From assembly GCF_021190955.1 (NCBI RefSeq), contig NZ_JAIOAO010000001.1, positions 868,001 to 932,000 of the forward strand: a stretch of DNA of 64,000 nucleotides, read 5' to 3'. The position numbers were made by a program, and so were the translations under genes. The notes beneath the pieces were generated by a model. That model was not told the origin of the DNA. It made no database searches and was given only the letters and a program-made list of their open reading frames with translations. Source of the DNA: Parachryseolinea silvisoli. GTDB lineage: Bacteria > Bacteroidota > Bacteroidia > Cytophagales > Cyclobacteriaceae. Positions 1-8,718 of this stretch are shown here, in pieces. Position 1 is the stretch's first letter. Each line of letters starts with the position of its first letter.

Positions 1-451
1 TCACACCGGCAACTTTACCTTGCAGCGCATTGATGGGGCTGAAGGAACGTCCTTGCGATACTTCTTTGCTGCTGACAGTAGACGCAGAATAACCGAGCGC
101 TGCCTGGCTGCGTTCCACCCCGAGGGCAGTAACCACCACTTCGCTCAGTTGCGTCATGTCTTGTTGCATGGGTACGTCGATAACCGAACGCTGCCCCACT
201 TCGATCTCTTGTGTAACCAGGCCGATGAACGAGAATGTTAGTGTACCCCCCGTCGCGGGGATGGACAGCGTATAGCCTCCATTTACGTCAGTCGTGGTAC
301 CGTTTGTCGTACCCTTCAGTAAGACGTTCACGCCGGGTAGGCCGGAACCGTCTTCTGCTGCTGTTACCTTGCCGGTAACGGTTCGTTCCTGTGCCCAGGC
401 TACACTTATATGCAGCAGGCAAAGGAATCCAATTTGTAGAAATTTCCTCAT
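1..451 (-). CDS. SusC/RagA-like TonB-dependent outer-membrane transporter (partial, N-terminal 150 residues)
   Basis: Reading leftward from the ATG at 451-449, the frame stays open to the window edge. It begins with a signal peptide (MRKFLQIGFL..., cleavage likely after AWA). A carboxypeptidase-regulatory-like beta-sandwich follows (VTGKVTAAEDGSGLPGVNV, then TTTDVNGGYTLSIP and FSFIGLVTQEI). The last visible part is the start of the TonB plug (QLSEVVVTALGVERSQAALGYS... and INALQGKVAGV). This order is the hallmark of SusC-family transporters, which import oligosaccharides or other large ligands with a SusD lipoprotein. The VTALGVERSQ form of the plug start differs from the VVGYG(T/V)VKKSDLTG form of the other two SusC proteins here, so this is a distinct subfamily. 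The barrel lies outside the window and the substrate cannot be told. The neighbouring sensor kinase/regulator may control it (inference). Confidence 0.93.
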   Translation of the reverse strand, partial: MRKFLQIGFLCLLHISVAWAQERTVTGKVTAAEDGSGLPGVNVLLKGTTNGTTTDVNGGYTLSIPATGGTLTFSFIGLVTQEIEVGQRSVIDVPMQQDMTQLSEVVVTALGVERSQAALGYSASTVSSKEVSQGRSFSPINALQGKVAGV

Positions 452-487
452 ACTTGTTAGGTTAATGATTTTGAAATTGACCCCACG

Positions 488-516
488 CCGGTAAATCGTT
501 ATGCAGGGATTACCGG
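488..516. promoter_or_regulatory. Inverted repeat CCGGTAA-N15-TTACCGG upstream of the partial SusC gene
   Basis: A perfect 7-bp inverted repeat (488-494 and 510-516) with a 15-bp spacer lies 37-65 bases ahead of the SusC start codon at 451. It could be a dimeric regulator site, for instance for the NarL-type regulator encoded at 889-1521, or a hairpin in the SusC leader. No U-run follows on the minus strand, so it is not a classical terminator. Confidence 0.35.
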
Positions 517-636
517 TATGTTACTTTTTCAAAACTCCCAAAAGCACGGGCTAAAAGAATGACGAAGGAGAGGGTATATTACATGTCTTGTTATACCACT
601 ATTTGGGGTAATTATAAATCTCCTTTACCTATGGGC

Positions 637-664
637 AAAAAAAAAGCCCCTCCATCTGAGGGGC
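637..664 (-). terminator. Rho-independent terminator downstream of the kinase/regulator operon
   Basis: Seven-base-pair GC-rich stem GCCCCTC/GAGGGGC (646-652 and 658-664) with a 5-base loop. On the minus strand it is followed directly by nine T residues (complement of 637-645). It lies about 225 bases past the stop of the response-regulator gene, separating that operon from the SusC gene to the left. Confidence 0.85.
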
Positions 665-888
665 CGATCCTGCCGAAATTTTCTCCATTAACCTAAACTT
701 ATGAATAAATTTCTCTTTCGTGACGAGGTAGGATCATGCAGCAAAATTGGTATGTGCCGTACTAAATTCCATCCCCCGTATAGGTTGATTTTAAAAAGCG
801 CGCTTTCTTCCCACATAAATCGGTAGGTGTCACTATTCTCACGACACCGACATTTGGAAACGTTAGCGATCAAAAAAATTATTATTTG

Positions 889-1521
889 CTAAATCAGTTT
901 TTCGAGGTTTGCCTTGGCAATTGCCTCCGACTTACTGTTGACCTGCAGTTTGGAGTAGATATTTTTTATGTGTGTCTTTGCTGTTTCCTTCGAGATAAAC
1001 AGCTCTTCGGAGATCTGTGTATACGTCTTACCTTCTGAGATCAGTTGCAATATTTCAGTCTCGCGACGCGTGAGCGGCGAGTTGGGGTTCACGTGAAAGT
1101 TGTCGATTACCATCCGCGCAATGCGGCTGCTCATCGGTGCACCGCCCTTGACAATTTCTTCCAGCGCCGCGAGCAACTCCATGTAATTAGCGCTTTTGGT
1201 GATGTACCCGGAAGCACCGGCCTTCAACGCCTCAAACACCAGCTCGCTGTCTTCGTACACCGTTACCATCACGATATCAATGTGCGGGAATTTCTCTTTA
1301 ATGATCTTGGCTCCCTGTATACCATTGATGCCCGGAAGCTCGATGTCCATGAGGACAATCTCGGGTTTGTCGCGATTGATGTTGTCGATGGCGTCTTCGC
1401 AGTTGCCATAGGCATTGACGACCATAAACTTCTGCGAGCTGTTGACTATCAGGTTGAAGCTGTTCCGGATCTCCTGATCATCTTCGATCAGCAGAACGCG
1501 TTTTTTAAAGGGTAATGCCAT
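889..1521 (-). CDS. NarL/FixJ-type response regulator
   Basis: A 210-residue two-domain regulator. The receiver domain (about 8-125) has the acidic pair D14/D15, phosphoacceptor D59 (VLMDIELPG), conserved T87 and K109 (ITKSA). The C-terminal LuxR-type helix-turn-helix (about 148-210) shows LTRRETEILQLISEGKT and ETAKTHIKNIYSKL. It should be phosphorylated by the histidine kinase encoded just upstream: the two genes overlap by 17 bases and so are translationally coupled. Targets are unknown. The adjacent partial SusC gene and its upstream dyad are candidates (inference). Assignment to family is secure. Confidence 0.95.
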   Translation of the reverse strand: MALPFKKRVLLIEDDQEIRNSFNLIVNSSQKFMVVNAYGNCEDAIDNINRDKPEIVLMDIELPGINGIQGAKIIKEKFPHIDIVMVTVYEDSELVFEALKAGASGYITKSANYMELLAALEEIVKGGAPMSSRIARMVIDNFHVNPNSPLTRRETEILQLISEGKTYTQISEELFISKETAKTHIKNIYSKLQVNSKSEAIAKANLEKLI

Positions 1522-4501
1522 AATGCGGTTTTTTGGTGATTTTGAAGGTTAGCGATACGCGGGTGCCTTGCTCCGGTACGCTGTGTATACGCAAAACAGA
1601 CCCGAGCTTATCGGCTCTGTCGCGAATATTTTGCAGGCCATTGGTTTTTTGTGCTTCTGCGGCCTTAAAGCCGACGCCGTCATCCTCCACACTGAGCTCA
1701 AACCCATCTTCACCGGCACGCGTCAGCGAAAGCTTGACGTTCCTGGCCTCTGAATATTTGAAGGCGTTGGTCATCACTTCTTTGAAAATGAGGTTGGCGT
1801 CGCGGCTAAAGCCGTAGGGCAGTTTGATCTTTTCGCGCACGTCGTTGAAGGCCCGAAACTGGATAGATTTTTCTTCAAACAGCTTTTCGCCAAAGTCGCG
1901 AATGTGAAGGAAGAGCTTGGACAGCTCGTCATTTACAGGGTCAATGGACCAAATGAAGTCGCGGGTGCCGGTATACAGATATTTGGCAGAATTCTCGACC
2001 TTGGTGTATAGATCGTTGTTTTTATCGTGTCCATTGCCGTTGCTATTGAGCTTCAGCAAACTGATATAATTGATAATGCGCGTCAGCTGATTGCCCATCT
2101 CGTCGTGAAAGTCACGGGCAATTTCTTTCCGCAGGTTCTCCTGCTCACGGATGCGAATGCGCTCGAGCAAGATCATTTTGTTGACGCGCTGTTTTACACG
2201 CAGGTATAATACAAGCGTAACGACCCCGGCCAGCAGGATGAATGCACCGACGATAAAGGCCGCCGTCTGATAAAACGGTGCTTTCACCGCGAAGGGATAA
2301 TTGACGCGCACCTGGCCCCAGCTGCCACGCTTGTCAGTGCTCATCACGTGCAGCACGTAGTTGCCGGGGGGCAAGTTGCTGTATGTTACCTGACCAATGG
2401 ACGAAGGGCGCGACCACTTCTTGTCAAAGTTCTCGAGATAGTATTGAAACTTCACCGACTTCGGGTAACGTTTGTCCACACGATTAAAGGTAAACGTGAG
2501 GTGATTACGGTCGGGCGGGAATTGCGGATTCACAGGCAGGTTAAAGAAACCTTCGCTGGATTGCGCGTATTGTAATGGCGAGTATTCACCGTAAAAAACC
2601 TGTAGCGAAGTCAGGTGTAAGTCGAACGAGCGCCAGGGTTTGTCGCTCATGTCGTTGTATTGATATAGACCGTCTACAAGGCCAAAGTATTTGCCGTGTG
2701 GCGTCAGGTCGAAGGCGTTGGAGTTTGTCTCGACGCCGAGCAGTCCGTTGTCATAGCCGTAATACAGGTTTTGCACCATCTCGAACTGTGCATTCAGCTT
2801 GACGCGATTGATCCCTTTCTCACTGCCAATCCAAATATTCCGATGCTCGTCTTCGGTAACAAAGTAAATAAAGTCGGATGCAAGCCCTTCTTCCATGGTG
2901 AGAAAGTGCGACTGGCCGTGAACAGGATCGGCAATAACAACCCCGGCTCCACCCGAAGCGATCACCAGTAACGAGTCACGATAGGGCCGTATGCCGAAGG
3001 CCGCGGTATTGCGAAAGCCGGGCACCGGCACGACCTCGAAACGATCGTTGTCACGCAACCGTTGGAGTCCGTTCATATCGTTAGAGACAAAAACCGTTTT
3101 ATGATAGCGAGAGTAGTACACATAACGAACGGAGTTGGAGGCCAGGCCATCCGCGGTGGTATAATTTCGAAACTTATGCCCATCGTAGTACGACAAACCG
3201 TTGGTCGTCGCGATCCACATACCGCCACGCTCATCAAAGTCAATCGCCATGACGCTGTAGCCCGCCAGGCCCTCCTTCCGGCCATACCAGGTGAAGTCGT
3301 CATCGGCCTCGCTGTAGCGCCCCAGGCCATACCCTGTGCCTACCCACACGGTACCGTCAGGCGCTTGTTTGATCGTGCGTATATCATTACGATAGTGCTC
3401 CTTCGGATCAGCAAAATATTTAATGTTGCCCCCGCGCACATGACAAAGGCCTTTATACATAGAACCAAACCACTGGGACCCATCGCGGGCGTTGAGTATG
3501 GCCATGACGCCGCCAAATTCTCCATTGGTCCGCTGAAAGTCCTGCATGGAATAGCGGTACAACCCGTTGCCGTTGGAAGCCAGCCACGTGTTTCCTTCGG
3601 AGTCGACAATGACTTCCTGAATGGTGATATCGTGCAGAATGGTATCGGCATGGGCCTTGCCCTGCGTCAGCTTTTGACGCACGAGATTCATTCCATTGGA
3701 GGTCCAGAAGATGTCTTCTTTTTCGTCGTACCGGAGTACGTAATCTCCCAAATTCCAGGTGAGTTTTTCAACGTTGTGGTCAGCGTAATTTAATTTAAAA
3801 AGTCCTCGCTCGCTTTTAAACAGCACCTGATTTTTATAGAGAAACACATTATAGATTTTACCGGTAGGCTCTTCGGAAGAGAAGGTAAATGATTTTTGCG
3901 CAGTTTGAATCAGGAACGAGTTGTCGTCGAGGAAAAAACAGCTGGTGCCATCGGGTGTTTTGATGTGTTGCCAGATGGTCTTGCCGGGCACGATGGCCTT
4001 ATCCCAATACACGACCGTATCGCGGTAGATCTTGGTGAGCGTGCCCGTGGCATTGACGGCAAAGACGGTGTCGCCGCGTTCCAGGAGGTAACGCATGTGG
4101 TGTTTATTGCGCTGGCGGCCGTCGGGGTTATAAAAGCGTTTGAAGGTCGTGCCTTCTAATTTCGACATGCCGTTGGGATGAACGATCCAGATATGCTGAC
4201 GGCGGTCGATGTGCAGGGCGAGGATGTCGTTGGATAAAAGGCCGTCGCGGGTGGTGTAGACTTTAAATTCGCGGCCATCGAAGCGGGCCAGGCCACCACC
4301 CTGGGTGGCGATCCAGAGGTAGCCATATTGGTCTTCGCGCAACGCCATGACCTGCGACTGAGGCAAGCCGTCGACGGCGGTGTAATTGCGCGTGGAATAC
4401 CTTGCATGCTGCGCCTGCGCCCCCAGTACAACCAGGAAAAGCAACAAACCAGGCAGATATCCCTTTGCACGGACCTTCACTCTACAAATAACGCATTTCA
4501 T
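1505..4501 (-). CDS. Propeller-type sensor histidine kinase (two-component regulator propeller + Y_Y_Y + HisKA_3/HATPase)
   Basis: A large membrane sensor of 998 residues. The start at 4501 is chosen because a GGAGAG ribosome site precedes it and a signal peptide (MKCVICRV...LGAQAQ) follows. An in-frame ATG 19 codons earlier would give an unlikely leader. The periplasmic part is a string of beta-propeller repeats (YGYLWIATQGGGLARFDG, GGMWIATTNGLSYYDG, RNIWIGSEKGINRV) followed by a Y_Y_Y domain (FQYYLENFDKKWS...YSNLPPGNY). One membrane helix lies at about 750-770. The cytoplasmic kinase has the HisKA_3 box with H799 (RDFHDEMGN) and an ATPase with N-box (EVMTNAFKYS) and G-box (DDGVGF). This is the sensor architecture of Bacteroidota hybrid two-component systems, but with the regulator on a separate gene. 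Ligand unknown. Confidence 0.94.
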   Translation of the reverse strand: MKCVICRVKVRAKGYLPGLLLFLVVLGAQAQHARYSTRNYTAVDGLPQSQVMALREDQYGYLWIATQGGGLARFDGREFKVYTTRDGLLSNDILALHIDRRQHIWIVHPNGMSKLEGTTFKRFYNPDGRQRNKHHMRYLLERGDTVFAVNATGTLTKIYRDTVVYWDKAIVPGKTIWQHIKTPDGTSCFFLDDNSFLIQTAQKSFTFSSEEPTGKIYNVFLYKNQVLFKSERGLFKLNYADHNVEKLTWNLGDYVLRYDEKEDIFWTSNGMNLVRQKLTQGKAHADTILHDITIQEVIVDSEGNTWLASNGNGLYRYSMQDFQRTNGEFGGVMAILNARDGSQWFGSMYKGLCHVRGGNIKYFADPKEHYRNDIRTIKQAPDGTVWVGTGYGLGRYSEADDDFTWYGRKEGLAGYSVMAIDFDERGGMWIATTNGLSYYDGHKFRNYTTADGLASNSVRYVYYSRYHKTVFVSNDMNGLQRLRDNDRFEVVPVPGFRNTAAFGIRPYRDSLLVIASGGAGVVIADPVHGQSHFLTMEEGLASDFIYFVTEDEHRNIWIGSEKGINRVKLNAQFEMVQNLYYGYDNGLLGVETNSNAFDLTPHGKYFGLVDGLYQYNDMSDKPWRSFDLHLTSLQVFYGEYSPLQYAQSSEGFFNLPVNPQFPPDRNHLTFTFNRVDKRYPKSVKFQYYLENFDKKWSRPSSIGQVTYSNLPPGNYVLHVMSTDKRGSWGQVRVNYPFAVKAPFYQTAAFIVGAFILLAGVVTLVLYLRVKQRVNKMILLERIRIREQENLRKEIARDFHDEMGNQLTRIINYISLLKLNSNGNGHDKNNDLYTKVENSAKYLYTGTRDFIWSIDPVNDELSKLFLHIRDFGEKLFEEKSIQFRAFNDVREKIKLPYGFSRDANLIFKEVMTNAFKYSEARNVKLSLTRAGEDGFELSVEDDGVGFKAAEAQKTNGLQNIRDRADKLGSVLRIHSVPEQGTRVSLTFKITKKPHYGITL

Positions 4502-4636
4502 ATGCTCTCCGTTATCCCTTATATTACGGTATTTGCTCCCAGCGCCGCTTCCGTGCAACCTTCAGGGGTCCACGCGCGTCTCTGGCCCAGTTACGGAACG
4601 ATAATTTAACCTATTCGCCCTAAATCCCGGAAGATC

Positions 4637-7021
4637 ATGATCAGGAATTACTTCGTCATCGCGCTGCGGTCGATTCGCAAACACCTCTCCTACGCCACTA
4701 TCAACATCCTGGGCCTGAGCCTGGGGCTCGCCACGTGCATTCTGCTGGTGACATGGATCGGGCACGAGCTGCGCTACGATCGGTTTTATCCACGTGCGTC
4801 GGAAATCTATCGGGTGTCGCTGGAATATGCCTCGGGCGGACAGGTATCCAAGATCGCTCTATCGCCGACCGCCCTGCTGCCGACCCTGATGCGTGAATTT
4901 CCCGAGGTCGAAGCAGGCGTGCGTCTCTCCAGCAATGCCCCGGTGCTGCAGTACGGCGACAAGATTTTTGAAGAACAAAACGTCTACTACGCCGACAGCA
5001 CGTTTTTTAAAGTCTTTGGCCTGGAGCTTATCGCGGGCAATCCTGACAAGGCGCTGACACAGCCGCAATCCCTGATATTTACACAGTCGATGGCCAGAAA
5101 ATATTTCGGCAGCGAAGACGTGGTGGGAAAGACGCTGCTGGTCAGTGGCAAAGAATATCAGGTCACGGGTCTCCTTCGCGACCAGCCCGACTATACCATG
5201 TTGCCCTTCGACTTTATCGCGTCCTTTACTACGCTGCGGCAGGCCCACGAGCCTCCGATCTGGTGGAGCGCCAACTACACCACGTACGTGCTGCTGCGCG
5301 ACCAGGCCGACGTGGCTGCACTGACAGACAAGCTCAATAAGCTCGTGGCAAAAGAAGTAGCCGGCGACATCCCGGGCGAAGGCAACTACGTGCGGTATAA
5401 TTTCTTACCGCTGCCCGACATTCACCTGCGCTCGGACATGGACAATGAACAGGTACCGGTCGGCAACCTGCAGTATGTATATATTTTTGGCTTCGTGGCA
5501 TTGCTCGTGCTGGTCATTGCCTGCATCAACTATGTCAACCTGGCGACCGCCCGCGCCACCGACCGGGCCCGCGAGGTGGGCGTACGCAAAGTAGCCGGCG
5601 CCCTGCGCACACAGTTGTTTTTTCAGTTCATCTGCGAGTCACTGCTCATTACCTGGATTGCGCTTGTCGCGGCCTTTATGCTGGCGCGGCTGGCGCTGCC
5701 CCTGTTTAGTTACATGACGGGAGTAGCGTTCGATTCATCGTTGTTCCTGAATCCTGCGGCGCTGGGGGTGGCCGTTGTTTTCACGACACTGCTGGCCTTC
5801 CTGGCCGGCGCCTACCCGGCCCTGGTCATTACAGGCTTCACGCCCGTAAAAGTGCTGAAGGGTAATTTCAAGACCTCCGGCAAGGGGTTATGGCTGCGGC
5901 AGGGGCTGGTCGTATTTCAGTTCTGCGCCTCGATTGTATTGATCGTAGGCACGGTGGTGGTACTCCATCAACTGTCATACATCCGCGATAAAAAGCTGGG
6001 CTTTGACAGAGAGCGTGTTGTTGTACTGACGGCGGACGCGCGAACACGGGAAGTCTTCTCAGCCTTAAAGACCGAAATAGAACGACAGGGCATTTCGCAG
6101 CAAATAGGCCGGGCGATGGAGTCGCCCACACTGATCGGTGGCGGCTATTCCCTTCACAAACAAACCGGGAGCGACCAGGAAGGCATGAACGTAACAGCCA
6201 TGGCCATCGACACGGGTTTTATCCCGACACTGGGAATGGAACTGGTCGCCGGTCGCAACATTACCGAAAGCGACTATGAACAACTGGCACACGATACCAC
6301 CTATGCTTTCATTTTAAATGAAAATGCTGTGCAGCAATTAGGCCTCGACCCTGACAAAGCCATCGGCACGCCGGTACACCTGAACGGCCGACGTGGGGCG
6401 GTAACGGGCATCGTGCGCGACTTTCACTTCGCATCGCTGCAACACGAGATCGGACCGCTGGTATTGTTCACCGAAGAAATCTATCGCGGCAATGTGTTTG
6501 TTAAACTGAAAGGCCACGACATTCAACAGGAGCTGGCTACGCTGAAAGCCATCTGTCAACGTCTTACACCCCACCGGCCATTTGATTATCACTTCCTGGA
6601 TCAGGAATACGATGCCTTGTACCAGAACGAACAACGCATGGGCACAGTCAGTACGGTGTTTGCCGTGCTCGCGATTGTCATTGCCTGTATGGGGTTGTTT
6701 GGGTTGGTGGCATTCTCGGCTGCACAGAAGACGAAGGAGATCGGCATCCGCAAGGTAATGGGGGCTAGCGTACCAGGTATTGTGTTGCTGATTACAAAAG
6801 ATTTTACACGCCTGGTGCTCATTGCCGTGGTGGTGGGGTTACCCCTGGCCTACTGGCTGATGGATTCCTGGCTGCAAGGATTTGCCTATCGTGTTTCGGT
6901 CGGCGCAGGCCCTATCGTGCTGGCATTCTTTACGGTAACGCTCATTGCGTTTGTTACGGCAGGGGTGCAGGCGCTGCAGGCGGCGCTGGCCAACCCCGTA
7001 AATACTTTGCGCAACGAGTAG
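4637..7021 (+). CDS. MacB/FtsX-like ABC transporter permease without its own ATPase
   Basis: A 794-residue inner-membrane protein in the tandem FtsX arrangement common in Bacteroidota. The N-terminal membrane helix (ISTINILGLSLGLATCILLV-like) is followed by a large periplasmic MacB_PCD domain. Then comes a first FtsX block at about 275-410 (IACINYVNLATARATDRAREVGVRKV split over the membrane), a second periplasmic domain, and a last FtsX block at about 675-790 with KTKEIGIRKVMGA. No nucleotide-binding domain is fused or adjacent, so the ATPase must come from elsewhere. Such proteins usually work in efflux, mechanotransmission or lipoprotein-related functions; the substrate cannot be inferred. 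GGAAG lies 5 bases before the ATG. It diverges from the sensor kinase gene. Confidence 0.9.
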   Translation: MIRNYFVIALRSIRKHLSYATINILGLSLGLATCILLVTWIGHELRYDRFYPRASEIYRVSLEYASGGQVSKIALSPTALLPTLMREFPEVEAGVRLSSNAPVLQYGDKIFEEQNVYYADSTFFKVFGLELIAGNPDKALTQPQSLIFTQSMARKYFGSEDVVGKTLLVSGKEYQVTGLLRDQPDYTMLPFDFIASFTTLRQAHEPPIWWSANYTTYVLLRDQADVAALTDKLNKLVAKEVAGDIPGEGNYVRYNFLPLPDIHLRSDMDNEQVPVGNLQYVYIFGFVALLVLVIACINYVNLATARATDRAREVGVRKVAGALRTQLFFQFICESLLITWIALVAAFMLARLALPLFSYMTGVAFDSSLFLNPAALGVAVVFTTLLAFLAGAYPALVITGFTPVKVLKGNFKTSGKGLWLRQGLVVFQFCASIVLIVGTVVVLHQLSYIRDKKLGFDRERVVVLTADARTREVFSALKTEIERQGISQQIGRAMESPTLIGGGYSLHKQTGSDQEGMNVTAMAIDTGFIPTLGMELVAGRNITESDYEQLAHDTTYAFILNENAVQQLGLDPDKAIGTPVHLNGRRGAVTGIVRDFHFASLQHEIGPLVLFTEEIYRGNVFVKLKGHDIQQELATLKAICQRLTPHRPFDYHFLDQEYDALYQNEQRMGTVSTVFAVLAIVIACMGLFGLVAFSAAQKTKEIGIRKVMGASVPGIVLLITKDFTRLVLIAVVVGLPLAYWLMDSWLQGFAYRVSVGAGPIVLAFFTVTLIAFVTAGVQALQAALANPVNTLRNE

Positions 7022-7054
7022 CTGTTGCGGCCGATCCGTTCGTGCGCAAGGGCC

Positions 7055-7083
7055 GGAAGTCAGCATGATTATTTGTGACTTCC
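7055..7083. promoter_or_regulatory. Inverted repeat GGAAGTCA-N13-TGACTTCC between the permease and sigma-factor genes
   Basis: Perfect 8-bp arms (7055-7062 and 7076-7083) around a 13-base spacer. It lies 33 bases after the permease stop and 22 bases before the sigma-factor ATG. It could be a weak terminator for the permease (the following tract, AGTCCTTCTTTG, is T-rich but broken) or an operator of the sigma gene. The sequence does not decide. Confidence 0.35.
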
Positions 7084-7105
7084 AGTCCTTCTTTGCATTA
7101 TAGTA

Positions 7106-7681
7106 ATGTATTTGCACCGTATGTCAGAAGCCGAAATACAACAAGAGTATGCGATCCTCGAACGATCCAAGCGTAATCCGCGGGCTTTTGGAGAGCTTTA
7201 CGAACGCTATTTCGACCGCATCTTCAACTTCATCTACCGACAGATCGACGATGAAGATGTCACTGCCGATCTTTGCTCCCAGACCTTTCTTAGCGCGCTG
7301 CGCAACGTAAACCGGTATGAGTTCCGGGGGGTGCCCTTTTCGGCATGGCTGTATCGCATTGCGAGCAACGAGGTAAACAAGTACTACCGCAAGAAAAAAC
7401 GCGACAACGTCTTTAGTTTGGAAGAGGTGCGTGTGCGCGAGCTCATCGAGCAGGCGCACGAAGCATGGGACGAAGAAATCGTGCAAAAGCTGCTGGTTTA
7501 CCTCAAGAGCCTTCCCACCGACATGCTGCAAGTATTAGAGCTGCGTTTTTTCGAGGACAAGGATTTTAAAGAGATCGCTTTTATCCTCGACATTACGGAG
7601 AGCGGCGCCAAGATGCGTACCTACCGGGCGCTGGACAGATTAAGAAAGAACTTTAACTTACGGATCAAGTACGATGTCTAG
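7106..7681 (+). CDS. RNA polymerase sigma factor, sigma-70/ECF type
   Basis: A 191-residue sigma factor. Region 2 (about 28-95) shows FGELYERYFDRIFNFIYRQ and FSAWLYRIASNEVNKYYRKK. Region 4 (about 130-182) has LPTDMLQVLELRFFEDKDFKEIA and ESGAKMRTYRALDRLRK as the helix-turn-helix that reads the -35 element. Regions 1 and 3 are absent, as in ECF sigma factors. The start at 7106 or an in-frame ATG at 7121 are both possible; neither has a strong ribosome site. The stop overlaps the start of the next gene by 8 bases, so the small membrane protein downstream is translationally coupled and may control this sigma factor (inference). Confidence 0.92.
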   Translation: MYLHRMSEAEIQQEYAILERSKRNPRAFGELYERYFDRIFNFIYRQIDDEDVTADLCSQTFLSALRNVNRYEFRGVPFSAWLYRIASNEVNKYYRKKKRDNVFSLEEVRVRELIEQAHEAWDEEIVQKLLVYLKSLPTDMLQVLELRFFEDKDFKEIAFILDITESGAKMRTYRALDRLRKNFNLRIKYDV

Positions 7682-8000
7682 GAATGAAATACGGCTCAGA
7701 AAGAATAGGATAAGTCCCGGCGACATTGCCCGTCACCGGAACTATGGCAAGCTGATGCACCGTCACGATCGTTACCTGAAAATGAAGCGGTCGATCATCG
7801 CGTTGGTTTATTTTCTGATCATCATCTTGATGATCCTTGTCTACATGTTGACGAAACGAGCGGAACAGAAAAAGGCAACACCTGCACCGGAAGAGAAGGC
7901 TGTGCAAACAGTGCACTGTGCTCCCCCCTCGCGCACAGGTGTCGCCACGATTAAGTGGCCTGATTTAGAAGACACCAAATTTCAAGGTGGCGTTATATGA
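7674..8000 (+). CDS. Small single-pass membrane protein coupled to the sigma factor gene (possible anti-sigma-like partner)
   Basis: A 108-residue protein of unrecognised family. It has a basic cytoplasmic N-terminus of about 40 residues rich in R, K and H (LRKNRISPGDIARHRNYGK), one strong membrane helix at about 42-60 (IIALVYFLIIILMILVYML), and a short polar tail. Start overlaps the sigma-factor stop by 8 bases (ATGTCTAG). The architecture and coupling fit a membrane-tethered partner of the sigma factor, but no anti-sigma motif (HxxxCxxC) is present, so this is only inference. Its last 36 bases overlap the 3' end of the convergent outer-membrane protein gene. Confidence 0.7.
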   Translation: MSRNEIRLRKNRISPGDIARHRNYGKLMHRHDRYLKMKRSIIALVYFLIIILMILVYMLTKRAEQKKATPAPEEKAVQTVHCAPPSRTGVATIKWPDLEDTKFQGGVI

Positions 8001-8600
8001 TATACTGCTCAGGTCGCTATCGTCCAGGCCGCGGCCCTCGCTGCCAAAGGCCTTGCGATAAGAAATACCCGGGCTGAAACGTGCCCACCGGAACAGGTTT
8101 ATCTCCACCTGTATACCGGGCTCTGCCACCACAAACCAATTCTCATCCCGGTGATCATCCAGGTCATCAAAGCGCTCGTCAGACCAATCGTGACGATCAT
8201 ATTGCAGCGTAAAGCCTGCACCGGTAAACAAATGCGCCACCAGGTGCACAGCACGGTTAGAAGCAAGAACATACTCGGTCACCAAACCGCATTGACCATA
8301 TTGATAGCTCAACTTGGCGTCAGGCAGGGTGCTATATTGAAGTGGCACCGGCAAATTGTTTGTCGTAGCGCCGCCGCCTATTCCCAGTAAGACGCGATGG
8401 TTCAGGTATACACCACCGTAAGCCTCCACGTAGTTGGCATACTCGCCGCGAATCTTTGTAAACTTGTTTGACAAGGCCCCATACCCACCGATGCTAACGC
8501 CGTTGCCACTCCCGTGAAAAACGGTTTCGATGTCTTGTGCATACGTACTGCCGGTCCACACCAAGAGCACTACTACCAGAACTGTAAATTTCGTTTTCAT
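7965..8600 (-). CDS. Outer-membrane beta-barrel protein, function unknown
   Basis: A 211-residue protein with a clear signal peptide (MKTKFTVLVVVLLVWTGSTYAQ). Alternating hydrophobic/polar strands rich in G, Y and aromatic residues end in a terminal Phe (YNATLKFGVF), the usual signal for barrel insertion. An acidic, His-rich loop around 138-155 (DRHDWSDERFDDLDDHRDEN) would be exposed and could bind cations (inference). The size fits a small 8-stranded barrel. It is transcribed toward the sigma-factor pair and diverges from the DUF4202 gene. No specific role can be given. Confidence 0.8.
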   Translation of the reverse strand: MKTKFTVLVVVLLVWTGSTYAQDIETVFHGSGNGVSIGGYGALSNKFTKIRGEYANYVEAYGGVYLNHRVLLGIGGGATTNNLPVPLQYSTLPDAKLSYQYGQCGLVTEYVLASNRAVHLVAHLFTGAGFTLQYDRHDWSDERFDDLDDHRDENWFVVAEPGIQVEINLFRWARFSPGISYRKAFGSEGRGLDDSDLSSISYNATLKFGVF

Positions 8601-8718
8601 ACGCTATAGAAGATTATATTGTGTTGTTTCGTGTATGTCATTATGCCCTTAGGACATCCCATGTGCGTGATACCCCTATGGGGTTGAGAAAAAATCAAAT
8701 TATTTATCATTTTTGCCC

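Noticed and set aside
688-873. 61-codon minus-strand open frame between the regulator gene and its terminator
   Set aside because: Composition unlike the neighbours, no motif, and it ends before a terminator that is well explained by the kinase/regulator operon; kept only as 3' untranslated region.
3062-3793. 243-codon plus-strand open frame
   Set aside because: Antisense to the propeller sensor kinase; no family pattern and no sensible start context.
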